64,000 nt of DNA from NCBI GenBank assembly GCA_013140605.1, contig JABFSL010000013.1, positions 29,490-93,489 of the forward strand. Reading direction: 5' to 3'. Source of the stretch: Anaerolineales bacterium. Lineage in GTDB: Bacteria > Chloroflexota > Anaerolineae > Anaerolineales > Villigracilaceae. The translations under genes were made by a program, and so were the position numbers. The stretch's first letter is position 1, and each line of letters opens with the position of its first letter. Shown piece by piece: positions 15,835-24,406 of the stretch. Below the pieces are notes generated by a model that made no database searches, was not told the origin of the DNA, and saw nothing but the letters and a program-made list of their open reading frames with translations.

Positions 15835-16440
15835 TCATCCTCCAATGGTGATCTTGAATTCACATTGCGGCGCACCCAAAGCGCGGCAGGCGCGTTCTTC
15901 GATATCGTGTTCCTGTCCAACAGCCCAGTATAAACATTCACGGATCATCCCGTGCGTTACAAAACAAATCGGGGTGTCGTCAGATTGATCCCGGGTCGTA
16001 GGAGATGCCCGGTCAACCAGAAGCAGGTCAAGGTCCAGAGTATGAACCGTGATCTCTCCTGTGGACATACTCAAAATGCGCGCAAGCAATTCCAGCGCAG
16101 GTTTGCGTCGCAGAGATTTTGGAATCCCGCGAATGACCGCAGCCTGAGCCTTGATCCCAATTGCAGAATCATCCAGCAGCGGTTCCCAAAGTTTGGCGCC
16201 GATGCGAAACAGAATGCCGCGCGCACCGCGTCCGTAGTAGGTGCGCAATACAGATTGCAGACGGGCATAAGCTTGCGCGTTGTGTACATCATCCAATGCG
16301 GCAAAGTGTGCGGGATGCGCCCATTCTTCGGGAAGCCCCGCTTTTGAAAGCACGGCGGAAAATGTTTCATGACCAATTTCAGAGGAAAGGGTCTCTACGA
16401 ACTTGTGCAGGATGCGCCCGCGAAAAGCCGCCTCAACCAT
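15835..16440 (-). CDS. V4R-domain protein (small-molecule-binding type)
   Basis: 201 residues. The C-terminal part 'EHDIEERACRALGAPQCEFKI' has the pattern of the 4-vinyl-reductase (V4R) fold end, where a Cys/His set binds a ligand or metal. The N-terminal helical part ('RGRILHKFVETLSSEIG') resembles proteins with V4R ligand-binding domains. The reaction is unknown. The gene overlaps the GNAT gene by eight bases and ends just before the hydrolase, so it is in the same transcript. Confidence 0.6.
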   Translation of the reverse strand: MVEAAFRGRILHKFVETLSSEIGHETFSAVLSKAGLPEEWAHPAHFAALDDVHNAQAYARLQSVLRTYYGRGARGILFRIGAKLWEPLLDDSAIGIKAQAAVIRGIPKSLRRKPALELLARILSMSTGEITVHTLDLDLLLVDRASPTTRDQSDDTPICFVTHGMIRECLYWAVGQEHDIEERACRALGAPQCEFKITIGG

Positions 16441-17341
16441 TGTTCTCTCCGGGGTAAACGAATACAGGGAACTGTTCGCCTGTGCGAACGAAACCCAATT
16501 TTTTATAGAGAGATAAAGATGTTGCGTTATCTGATTGTGTGTTGACGGAAAGCCTGTTTAATTGGTTTGGATCAAGCGATTGGATCATATGGCTGACCAA
16601 TGCTGATCCTACTCCCCGGCTTTGCGCTTCGGGCCTAACCCCAAGCCTGGCCAGGTGTGCCCCAAGCAGATTCCCCGTACTGAGTTGATACCCAATTACG
16701 CCCGAATCATCTTCCGCGACCGTGGCACTGACGGCCTGTGAAAGTGCGCGGCTTAAAGTATCCAAAGTGTTATGCCAAAACCAGCCAAATGATTCAAGAT
16801 CGACATGTACCACGGCCGGCAGATCCGCCTCCTGCATGGAGCGGATGCGTATCCCATGCGGAGTTGGGAATAACCTCATGTTGTCATTTATCATTTGAAG
16901 CAGGATGATGTTTTGTTTTAATTCAAAACCGCTGGAAATCAAAATATCTTGAAACCATTGTTTGACCGCGATCGCCGCAATTTGTGCCTGTGGATTGGCG
17001 CGCAAGACTTCACTGCGCGCCACATCCCACAGAGCAGACCAATATTCAGGCGGTTTACTGAGGTGGATATTTGAACCAAACAGGTCAAAAGGGCGGGAGG
17101 TGTGCGGAGAATAAGTGAAGAGACGAATCCATGCCACCTGCGGAGGGTCTTCCGGACAGGCCAATGCGGCGGTGATGCGCCCGCCATCTTCCAATACCCA
17201 GTAATTTGGAGAACCGATCCACTCAAGGGGAATTCGCCAATCCAAATGGCGGTGGCTGGCAACTTCATTATGGATAAGACTGGCGATCTGAAGATGATCT
17301 TCATTGACCGCGCGGCGAACCTGCAAACTAACATTGATCAT
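16433..17341 (-). CDS. GNAT-family N-acetyltransferase
   Basis: 302 residues with a complete C-terminal GNAT domain (about 155-295): 'LARLGVRPEAQSRGVGSALV' is the acetyl-CoA pyrophosphate loop (here Q-S-R-G-V-G) and 'NATSLSLYKKLGFVRTGE' is the last helix/strand. The N-terminal half looks like a degenerate second GNAT-like domain. The acceptor is unknown. It overlaps the TPR gene upstream by four bases and the V4R gene downstream by eight. Confidence 0.82.
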   Translation of the reverse strand: MINVSLQVRRAVNEDHLQIASLIHNEVASHRHLDWRIPLEWIGSPNYWVLEDGGRITAALACPEDPPQVAWIRLFTYSPHTSRPFDLFGSNIHLSKPPEYWSALWDVARSEVLRANPQAQIAAIAVKQWFQDILISSGFELKQNIILLQMINDNMRLFPTPHGIRIRSMQEADLPAVVHVDLESFGWFWHNTLDTLSRALSQAVSATVAEDDSGVIGYQLSTGNLLGAHLARLGVRPEAQSRGVGSALVSHMIQSLDPNQLNRLSVNTQSDNATSLSLYKKLGFVRTGEQFPVFVYPGENNG

Positions 17342-17859
17342 TTGATGAAACGGAGGAAAAATTTTAAGATGCGTTCAAAGAAACTTGGGTTTTCTTTTAC
17401 ATCAAGCGAACCCATCATTTTGAAAGCTGAATCGGTGATCTTCCCCGTTTTGAGTTTGATCGCCGCGGCAGATTTCATCACCATCGAACGCAGGTCGCCT
17501 TCCCCCGCCTGGGCGAATAATTCGGCAGATCGTTCGAATGCCGCAATGGCTTCATCGTAACGGTTAAGGCCTTCGAGCGCCGCCGCCTGATTTCCCACAG
17601 CCATGCCCTGACGTTTTATATCTTTGGCATCCGCAAATATCTGATCCGTGCCAAGCGCGGCGTTCAACGCTTCCTGAGCCTTGCCCGCCTGCAATAACGC
17701 CACGCTCATGTTATTCATCATCTCAGCGGCCATCAAAGCGGAACCGTTTGCTGTGAATCCCTCCGCAGCCTTGCGAAATAATTCAGTGGCTTCGATGAAG
17801 TTTTTACCCTCAAAGGCTTGCTTCCCTTGATCGGCGATCTGAGCGGGCTCGAGTGTCAT
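17338..17859 (-). CDS. TPR-like protein
   Basis: 173 residues made of about four helix pairs with tetratricopeptide-like words ('GKNFIEATELFRKAAEGFTANG', split over repeats, and 'LNRYDEAIAAFERSAELFAQAG'). No signal peptide or catalytic motif. Probably a protein-protein interaction scaffold. It lies 23 bp after the XRE regulator gene and is coupled to the GNAT gene by an ATGA overlap. Confidence 0.7.
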   Translation of the reverse strand: MTLEPAQIADQGKQAFEGKNFIEATELFRKAAEGFTANGSALMAAEMMNNMSVALLQAGKAQEALNAALGTDQIFADAKDIKRQGMAVGNQAAALEGLNRYDEAIAAFERSAELFAQAGEGDLRSMVMKSAAAIKLKTGKITDSAFKMMGSLDVKENPSFFERILKFFLRFIK

Positions 17860-17882
17860 GATGAGTTTTTAATTGAAAAAAA

Positions 17883-18557
17883 TTACAGCGTAATATCCAA
17901 CAAGCCTTCTGCGACCGAACGCAATTTTTCACGGGACATGTCGCTGAGCTTCATAGCCAATTCAAGATATGGCCGATTTACGGGCTGGCAAACAAAGTCC
18001 TGCATTTCGGGTGACAGGTCTACAAATTTCTGGAGCGCCCGCTGACTGTTCAACCACTGCCCCACCGGGCCGTTCTGGTCGAAGAATGTTTCAACGCGGC
18101 TTCCCATTACCGTAAGAATGCTTTCAAGTTCCGGCACAGGAATGGCGCGTTCGCCCAATTCATACGAAGTCAGGCGCGCGGGTTTAATTCCGCTTTCTGT
18201 TGCAAGGTGTCGAATGGACATATTCACTTTGTTGCGTTCCTGACGCAAGAGCGCGCCGATCATGCGTTGACGCAACGAGATCAAACGGGCGGTATCCTCC
18301 AAATCCATCGGAGAGGATGAATCAGATTTGGTCTCCTTGCCCCAAAATTGCGAGATCGGGAGTTTAAGATAATAGACAAGTGTTTCCAATTCAGGCAGAG
18401 AGGGAGAGCGACGACCCTCCTCGTAGGCACGGAACAGGCCCGGCTTAATTCCGATCGCATCCGCACATTCCTTTATGCTGCGGCGTTCAGCCAGGCGCGC
18501 ATCCCGAATAAGCAATCCTAATTTCTTTTCACGAATAGTGATCTGAGCGTTGGTCAT
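17883..18557 (-). CDS. Regulator with two XRE-type helix-turn-helix domains
   Basis: 224 residues with two HTH_3 domains in tandem: the first at about 12-70 ('RRSIKECADAIGIKPGLFRAYEEGRRSPSL' pattern), the second at about 105-160 ('MSIRHLATESGIKPARLTSYELGERAIPV'). The tail is helical. Tandem HTH proteins can bind a dyad as monomers. It lies 58 bp downstream of cpaF and could be the start of a sub-operon; no promoter was identified. Confidence 0.82.
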   Translation of the reverse strand: MTNAQITIREKKLGLLIRDARLAERRSIKECADAIGIKPGLFRAYEEGRRSPSLPELETLVYYLKLPISQFWGKETKSDSSSPMDLEDTARLISLRQRMIGALLRQERNKVNMSIRHLATESGIKPARLTSYELGERAIPVPELESILTVMGSRVETFFDQNGPVGQWLNSQRALQKFVDLSPEMQDFVCQPVNRPYLELAMKLSDMSREKLRSVAEGLLDITL

Positions 18558-18614
18558 AATTCCTCTAAGTAGATTACTGCTGATAATTTGATGCTTAGAT
18601 TATAGCAGAGTGTT

Positions 18615-19934
18615 TCAACGGCGCGTGTTCTGATTGGCAGATAATTTTGGAGCAAAGATATCCGCGCTGAGTTTAAAACCAGCCGCCACAAGACGCGGCG
18701 TAAAGTTGGGGCGTATCCCTGTGGCATTCACCTCACCGACAACTTTCCCTTCGGGTGTGACATCTGTTTGATTAAATTTGAATATATCCGTCAGCACAAT
18801 GATTTCGCCTTCCATGCCAGCCACTTCGGTCACTGCCGTCACCTTGCGTTGACCATCTTTCAGGCGTGTCTGCTGCACGATCAGGTCAACCGCCGAGGAG
18901 ATCTGCTGACGAACCACTTTAAGCGGCAGATCCATGCCGGCCATAAGCACAAGTGTTTCGATACGGGAGATGGCATCACGAGGCGTATTGGCATGCACGG
19001 TCGTTAAGGAACCATCATGACCCGTGTTCATGGCCTGTAACATATCCAGCGCTTCACCGCCGCGCACTTCGCCCACTACAATTCTATCCGGACGCATACG
19101 CAGGGAATTCTTTACCAGCTCGCGGATGGATACCGCATGGAGCCCATCGGCATTGGCTGTTTTGGTTTCCATGCGCATGACATGATCCTGTTGAAGCTGC
19201 AGTTCCGCGGCATCCTCGATGGTAATAATGCGTTCATTCTCAGGGATAAAACCAGACATTACATTCAACAGGGTTGTCTTGCCCGAGCCTGTACCGCCGG
19301 AGATGACGATATTAAAACGCGCTTTTACACAGGCCTCCAAAAAATCCGCCATTTGCCTGGTCAATGATCCATAATTGATCAAATCCTCAGTCTTCAATTT
19401 ATCCTTGCGGAATTTTCGGATGGTAATGGACGGTCCATCAATTGCCACAGGACGCACAACAGCGTTGACGCGCGAACCGTCAGGCAAACGCGCATCCACG
19501 GTGGGAGAGTCTGCATCCACGTGGCGTCCCAGCGGCAGGATGATGCGGTCAATCACCCGCAGGACATGATCGTCATCATCAAAAGTGACATTGCTCTTGG
19601 TAAGCTTGCCCTTCATCTCAACAAAGATCTTCTTGGGGCCGTTGACCATGATCTCCGTGACATCATCGTCTTCCAGCAAAGACTGGATCGGGCCATACCC
19701 CAGCAGATCGTTCAATACCTGGTCAAAGATCTGCTTCCGCAAATCTTCAGGCAGTTTCAACTGAGTCTGCTCAAAAATCTTGCCTATATTCTGCCGCGCA
19801 AACGCATCGCGTTGAGCAACGGGGATTCCCTCAGACTCAAGCGCGCGTAAAAGATTATCAGTTAGATATTTTTTTAATCGGGAAAGATCCTGGCCGGTAA
19901 TTTTGGCCGCGCCAGCCGCATTGAGAGTCGTCAT
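18615..19934 (-). CDS. cpaF: CpaF/TadA-family secretion ATPase
   Basis: 439 residues: N-terminal domain with 'DLLGYGPIQSLLEDDDVTEIMVNG', then the VirB11/CpaF ATPase with Walker A 'GGTGSGKTT', Asp box 'IITIEDAAEL', and Walker B 'RIVVGEVRGGEALDM', plus the His box 'GSLTTVHANTPRDA'. CpaF drives assembly of Flp/Tad pili, or in some lineages other secretion machines. No TadB, TadC, prepilin or secretin gene is near, so the machine it serves is encoded elsewhere. The ATG overlaps the upstream 99-residue gene by four bases. Confidence 0.93.
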   Translation of the reverse strand: MTTLNAAGAAKITGQDLSRLKKYLTDNLLRALESEGIPVAQRDAFARQNIGKIFEQTQLKLPEDLRKQIFDQVLNDLLGYGPIQSLLEDDDVTEIMVNGPKKIFVEMKGKLTKSNVTFDDDDHVLRVIDRIILPLGRHVDADSPTVDARLPDGSRVNAVVRPVAIDGPSITIRKFRKDKLKTEDLINYGSLTRQMADFLEACVKARFNIVISGGTGSGKTTLLNVMSGFIPENERIITIEDAAELQLQQDHVMRMETKTANADGLHAVSIRELVKNSLRMRPDRIVVGEVRGGEALDMLQAMNTGHDGSLTTVHANTPRDAISRIETLVLMAGMDLPLKVVRQQISSAVDLIVQQTRLKDGQRKVTAVTEVAGMEGEIIVLTDIFKFNQTDVTPEGKVVGEVNATGIRPNFTPRLVAAGFKLSADIFAPKLSANQNTRR

Positions 19935-20230
19935 TCGCTCGAATCCCCTTGACCATCCTTATCGGCAGGCATGATCCAAACGATCTGACTGCGCTGAACG
20001 GCCATGAAGGCTGCCGTGAAAAGGACTTTGTCATCCGCCCCAAAAATACTGGCATCGGTGACTGCCAGAAATTTTTCATCGCGTTCAAGCTCATTCTTTA
20101 AGCGCTCACCATGTATCACATGCACAAATCCCCGCACAAGGTGAGTGACAGTCTGTATCACAGATGATACAGGCTGTTTCCTGACGATATCGGTATAGAA
20201 TTTGCCCTTTTCATCATATTCAATTGTCAT
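19931..20230 (-). CDS. Unknown 99-residue protein between cpaE and cpaF
   Basis: A small beta-rich protein ('FLAVTDASIFGADDKVLFT', 'SQIVWIMPADK') with no signal peptide and an acidic tail. The alternation of strands suggests a small barrel. It is coupled to cpaF by an ATGA overlap and lies 37 bp after cpaE, so it is probably part of the same function. I do not recognise a characterised family. The 80-residue protein at 37833 has a similar strand pattern ending in '[14 protein letters not shown]', a weak resemblance. Confidence 0.6.
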   Translation of the reverse strand: MTIEYDEKGKFYTDIVRKQPVSSVIQTVTHLVRGFVHVIHGERLKNELERDEKFLAVTDASIFGADDKVLFTAAFMAVQRSQIVWIMPADKDGQGDSSE

Positions 20231-20267
20231 GGGACTCCTTACAGGTAAAACAGTTATGCCCGCCAGT

Positions 20268-21419
20268 TTACTCCGCGCGTAATTTGCGAGCCAGGGCGGT
20301 CATTTCTCTTGCCGTATCCTGGAAAACAATAGTGGCGGTATCCATTGGGAATTTCAATATAAATGGCTGATGATGACTGTTTGCAAACGCAAAATTACTG
20401 CTGAGATATGGCATGGTGGCGTTGATCGGTATCTCGATCATTTTCTCCGCATCAACTTTGCTTAATCCCTCAAGGCCCACCGCGCGATTAAGGATCGCAT
20501 AAACCGAGGATGCGCCAACCCCCTTCCCTTTGAGATATTTCCACAAAGTCCTGGTCAGAGAGACCGTACTAATATCGGTGCTAATGATCAATGCAATCAC
20601 ATCCGCATGTTGAATAAGAGGCAATGTGATCTTGGAAAGTGAACGGCCAATATCGATCAAAACATAATCATAGGATTCTTTTAAGGCTTTGACAATATCC
20701 CAAATACGCCCGACTTTAAGTCGATTACTGCTTTCCGGATCCGGCGAGCCTGCCAGCAAGTTGAATCCCCAAATATGCATATCCGGCAATTCAGTGCGGA
20801 AAAATTCCGGGGTGGTCTCTCCGGGATGCATATCAGTGATCGTTACGATATTTTGCGGTCCCTCATACCCGACAATTGGTGCAATGGACCCGATTGGCAG
20901 TACCATATCGACAACCGCCACGCGCGCCTCGGGCTGGTTTTGCGAAATGCTCATGGCAAGGTTGGCACACATGGATGAAGTTCCCGTCCCGCCCTTGGCG
21001 CTTAGAAACACCATTAACAAACCACCCTGTTTTGTAACAGCTTCCGTAATACCGAACAAGCGAGTGATCGTTTCATTGAGAAGTGTTACCGCCTGACCAG
21101 ACTTTGTTATGTATTCACTAAAGCCCGCATCAAGGCATGATTTGATGCGAACCATGCCAGGGTCGCTGCTCAAAGCGATAAGAGGCATGGCGGAAGTCCG
21201 CAAATCCTGCTTCAGTTTATGAGCAATTTCCTCGCCTTTGAGATCAGCCAAAGTTGGGTCGATGATCGCAAGGTCTGGATGATCGCGCCAGGCAGAGATC
21301 AATCCCTCTTTGCCGGAACCCGCCTGGATCACTTCATATTTCTGATCCGCGAGAGTACGCGCAATGAAGTTGCGACTGGCAACATCTGCATCAACAATTA
21401 ATATTTTCTTTTCAGGCAT
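20268..21419 (-). CDS. cpaE: CpaE-like protein: receiver domain plus MinD/ParA-type ATPase
   Basis: 383 residues. Residues 1-125 form a CheY-like receiver ('ILIVDADVASRNF', 'DLAIIDPTLADLKG'), with Asp at the phospho-site region. From about 135 a MinD-type ATPase follows with the deviant Walker A 'SAKGGTGTSS' and 'YDYVLIDIGRSLS'. CpaE-like proteins place Tad pilus machines at the pole and work with CpaF, whose gene follows one gene downstream. The preceding genes encode a response regulator and two histidine kinases, pointing to control of the machine by phosphorylation. Confidence 0.87.
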   Translation of the reverse strand: MPEKKILIVDADVASRNFIARTLADQKYEVIQAGSGKEGLISAWRDHPDLAIIDPTLADLKGEEIAHKLKQDLRTSAMPLIALSSDPGMVRIKSCLDAGFSEYITKSGQAVTLLNETITRLFGITEAVTKQGGLLMVFLSAKGGTGTSSMCANLAMSISQNQPEARVAVVDMVLPIGSIAPIVGYEGPQNIVTITDMHPGETTPEFFRTELPDMHIWGFNLLAGSPDPESSNRLKVGRIWDIVKALKESYDYVLIDIGRSLSKITLPLIQHADVIALIISTDISTVSLTRTLWKYLKGKGVGASSVYAILNRAVGLEGLSKVDAEKMIEIPINATMPYLSSNFAFANSHHQPFILKFPMDTATIVFQDTAREMTALARKLRAE

Positions 21420-21452
21420 TTCTCATTTCCTATGCGCGGCATCGCGCGCTAA

Positions 21453-22148
21453 TCACGACTCGAGCGGCGGCATCAGATACCCCAGCCCGGAGCGAGTGAC
21501 AATATGATGCGGGTTATGGGCATCTTCCTCCAGCTTTTGGCGAAGGCGGGCGATGCTCACCCATAATATCTCTTTGTCATTTTTATATTCCACACCCCAA
21601 ACACTGGTCAGCAGTTCCTCAGAAGTTAGTATCTTGCCAATATTATGGGCAAATTGAAGCAACAGGCGATACTCTGTGGCAGACAACGAGATGGCATCCT
21701 CGCCGCGCCACACTTCTGCACGCGCAAAATCGATCTTGAGATCATCGTGTGTAAAGAAGCGCGCCTGGGTTGTTTCAGCTGGCGGCTGGGCGCGGCGTAA
21801 AACAGCACGGACGCGCGCAAGCAGCTCAGTCGCGGAAAACGGCTTGACCAGATAATCATCTGCGCCAAGGTCAAGCCCGCGGACGCGATCCTGTTCTTCT
21901 CCGCGGGCGGTTAATATGACTATGGGCACGTTCGAGAATTCACGCAGGCGCTGACAAACACCAAAGCCGTCCAGGCGCGGCATCATCACATCCAATAAAA
22001 CAAGATCTATTGGCTGTGCTGAAAACACATCCAGGGCCTGCACGCCATCCTGCGCGGTGGCTACTTCATAACCTTCTGTCCGCAGGTTGGCCTCCAAAAG
22101 GCGCAGGTAACGGGGTTCATCATCCACGATCAAAATACGCTTTGCCAT
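21453..22148 (-). CDS. OmpR/PhoB-family response regulator
   Basis: 231 residues: receiver with 'IVDDEP', phospho-Asp in 'LVLLDVMMPRLDG' and 'DDYLVKPFS', then a winged helix with 'LSATEYRLLLQFAHNIGKIL' and 'VSIARLRQKLEEDAH'. It starts 30 bp after the hybrid-free kinase gene and is the probable output of the two kinases upstream. It resembles the regulator at 37112 in domain order and in 'LTAKGEE/LTARGEE' region. Confidence 0.93.
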   Translation of the reverse strand: MAKRILIVDDEPRYLRLLEANLRTEGYEVATAQDGVQALDVFSAQPIDLVLLDVMMPRLDGFGVCQRLREFSNVPIVILTARGEEQDRVRGLDLGADDYLVKPFSATELLARVRAVLRRAQPPAETTQARFFTHDDLKIDFARAEVWRGEDAISLSATEYRLLLQFAHNIGKILTSEELLTSVWGVEYKNDKEILWVSIARLRQKLEEDAHNPHHIVTRSGLGYLMPPLES

Positions 22149-22178
22149 ATGATCTCCTTGGGATAAAAATGAGAGCGG

Positions 22179-23366
22179 TCAAAGTGTTGGGTCAATGGGC
22201 AACTCAATGATGAACGTTGTCCCTTCACCTAACACTGACTCTACCCAAATATTACCATGATGTGCCATAACAATTTGCTTGCAAATATACAGACCGAGAC
22301 CGGTGCCGGTTACGGTACGCTCTCCAGGAACACGATAGAAACGCTCGAACAAAAAGGGAAGATAATCTCCGGGGATGCCCTCGCCTTTATCGGCGAAGGT
22401 GACGCGCAGGTAATCTCCACTGGCAGACATTGAGATGACGATCTCACTGGTGGGAGCATACTTGATCGCGTTGCTAAATAAATTATCAAATACCTGTGAG
22501 AGACGCATCCCGTCTCCATGAATGGGCGGGAGAGGCTCCAGGTCAAAGGTGATTTTCAATTCAGGGTGGTGTGTATTAATGCGCGTTGCGACATCCCGCA
22601 AAAGCGCGTCTATTCTAACGGGAGAGAATTTAAATTGCAGGGTCTTGCTTTGCAAGCGCGCAGACTCAAGCATATCTTCGATCAGCCTTGTCAGTCGGTC
22701 GGCTTCCTCGTCGATGATGTTAAGAAATTCGTGTGTGGTTTCTTCATCCCAGGTTGTATCCTGTCTTAACAGGCTGGTGCTGTATCCTTTAATAAAACCA
22801 AGGGGTGTCCGAAGTTCATGAGAAATGGTGGAGACAAAATCATCCTGCAAACGCATTTGCCTTTGCACGGAATCCAATTCGGAACGCGCTTCCTGCAAAT
22901 CGCGGCGCTCGATCAGCGCAGCAACCCAGAATGCCTGCAAGGATGCAATTTGAATATGCAGTTTTGAATATTCCGGTCCGCCAAATCGAATGACAACCAG
23001 CGCCCCGCTTAACCGCGCGCCAATATATAACGGAAACCCGATCAGATGCGCCAAAGCTAGGCGATTGGGATGCGTGGAACCGGATTGAGGTTCCTTCATC
23101 ACAATATTGCCCGTTGAGATCACTTCATTCGCCAGACTCTCACCCCATGCGGCATCAGCTTCAGCATTTTTACCGCGCCCCATCGCGCGCGCATACGCAA
23201 CATCCAACCCTTTAGTAAGCGGGTCTTCCAGATAGATCGCCACATTATCAAAAACAAAAGAGCCGCGCATGGATATAAAGAGAGTATCCAGCCCGGCTTT
23301 CCAATCCTGTTTTTGTTGGACTTCCTGAAAAAGATCGTTCAAAAGGGAAAGAGTATGTGTATCCAT
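22179..23366 (-). CDS. Soluble GAF-domain histidine kinase
   Basis: 395 residues with no transmembrane segment. A GAF-like sensory domain (about 20-155) precedes a HisKA domain with 'FVSTISHELRTPLGFIKGY' and an HATPase with N-box 'NLFSNAIKYAP', G1 'DKGEGIP' and G2 'GTGLGLYI'. It should respond to a cytoplasmic signal. It starts two bases after the preceding kinase stop and precedes the OmpR-type regulator, so the three genes form one signalling unit. Confidence 0.92.
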   Translation of the reverse strand: MDTHTLSLLNDLFQEVQQKQDWKAGLDTLFISMRGSFVFDNVAIYLEDPLTKGLDVAYARAMGRGKNAEADAAWGESLANEVISTGNIVMKEPQSGSTHPNRLALAHLIGFPLYIGARLSGALVVIRFGGPEYSKLHIQIASLQAFWVAALIERRDLQEARSELDSVQRQMRLQDDFVSTISHELRTPLGFIKGYSTSLLRQDTTWDEETTHEFLNIIDEEADRLTRLIEDMLESARLQSKTLQFKFSPVRIDALLRDVATRINTHHPELKITFDLEPLPPIHGDGMRLSQVFDNLFSNAIKYAPTSEIVISMSASGDYLRVTFADKGEGIPGDYLPFLFERFYRVPGERTVTGTGLGLYICKQIVMAHHGNIWVESVLGEGTTFIIELPIDPTL

Positions 23367-23368
23367 TT

Positions 23369-24391
23369 CTACTCACGCACCGCCAGCAACGGGAACTTTA
23401 TCGTGGAGCCTTTTCCTTCCACAGATTGAATATCCAATAAGGAGCCGTGCGCTTCCACGATCTGGCGGACCAGCGAAAGCCCCAGCCCTGTGCCGCCAAA
23501 GTGCCGTGTTGAAGAAGCATCCAATTGATGGAAAGGTTCAAAAACTTCGCTTAAGCGGCTTGATGGAATACCGATGCCGGTATCTGTTACAGAGCAGTTG
23601 ACGAGGTTGATACCTTCCTCTTTGAGAGCGATCACAACGCTTCCGCCCGCCGGGGTGAATTTGATCCCGTTATCGAGCAGTTGATTCACCACCCAGCCGA
23701 TCTTCTCCGGGTCTGCCTGTACGGTGGGGATATTTTCCGGCACCACTGCAATCACCTGCACACCGCGCTCCTCGGCCTTGCTCAGCGCAGATTTGGCCGC
23801 CAGTGACACAATGCGGCCAATATCAGCATTATCCAATCTCATGCTCATCTCACCGCGCGAGGCAAGCGAGAACATAATAATATCTTCGATCAGGCTTTCC
23901 AATTTTGTTGTCGCGCGCTGGCTTACCTGTAAGGCATGGCGTTGATCGTCCGTGACCGGGCCCAGCGATTCTGTGACAAGCAATTCGAGATAGCCCTTTA
24001 CATGCGTAAGAGGCGTTCGCAATTCGTGTGAAATATTCGCCACAAAATTCGCCTTCATCTGACTCAGTTCCGAGAGCCTTTGCAGCGCTTCGTTCAGGTC
24101 TGCGGTGCGTTCCTTTACGCGCTGTTCAAGGTTTCGATGCGACGATTGCAAAGCGGAACGCAATTGAATGAGTTGTTCCGTCACCACCTGATCCAAAGTA
24201 TCGCGGTCGAGCAGATTTAATTCCATCAATGCCTGACCAAGCAAATACGGTCTGCCTCGTTTGATCTGTTCCTGTTGATAAGCAAGCGCTTTCTGCAGAT
24301 TCTCTTCACTGACCATCCCTTTTTGGACAATGTATTCGCCCATACGAGGGATCAGCATTTCGGGGGTAAGTTTTGGAAGGCTATTTGGCAT
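23369..24391 (-). CDS. Histidine kinase with N-terminal MshEN-like domain
   Basis: 340 residues, soluble. Residues about 15-80 have two copies of the 'xxGxxxxxxxxxxxxxLxxxLxxQ' pattern: 'RMGEYIVQKGMVSEENLQKA' running to a Gln, and 'LLGQALMELNLLDRDTLDQV' running to a Gln. This is the pattern of MshEN/GspE N-terminal domains, some of which bind cyclic di-GMP. A coiled segment leads to HisKA 'NISHELRTPLTHVKGY' and an HATPase with 'NQLLDNGIKFTP', 'DTGIGIP' and 'GTGLGLSL'. It is followed by a second kinase and a regulator, then CpaE and CpaF. Binding of the nucleotide is inference. Confidence 0.88.
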   Translation of the reverse strand: MPNSLPKLTPEMLIPRMGEYIVQKGMVSEENLQKALAYQQEQIKRGRPYLLGQALMELNLLDRDTLDQVVTEQLIQLRSALQSSHRNLEQRVKERTADLNEALQRLSELSQMKANFVANISHELRTPLTHVKGYLELLVTESLGPVTDDQRHALQVSQRATTKLESLIEDIIMFSLASRGEMSMRLDNADIGRIVSLAAKSALSKAEERGVQVIAVVPENIPTVQADPEKIGWVVNQLLDNGIKFTPAGGSVVIALKEEGINLVNCSVTDTGIGIPSSRLSEVFEPFHQLDASSTRHFGGTGLGLSLVRQIVEAHGSLLDIQSVEGKGSTIKFPLLAVRE

Positions 24392-24406
24392 GATTGATTC
24401 AATGAT

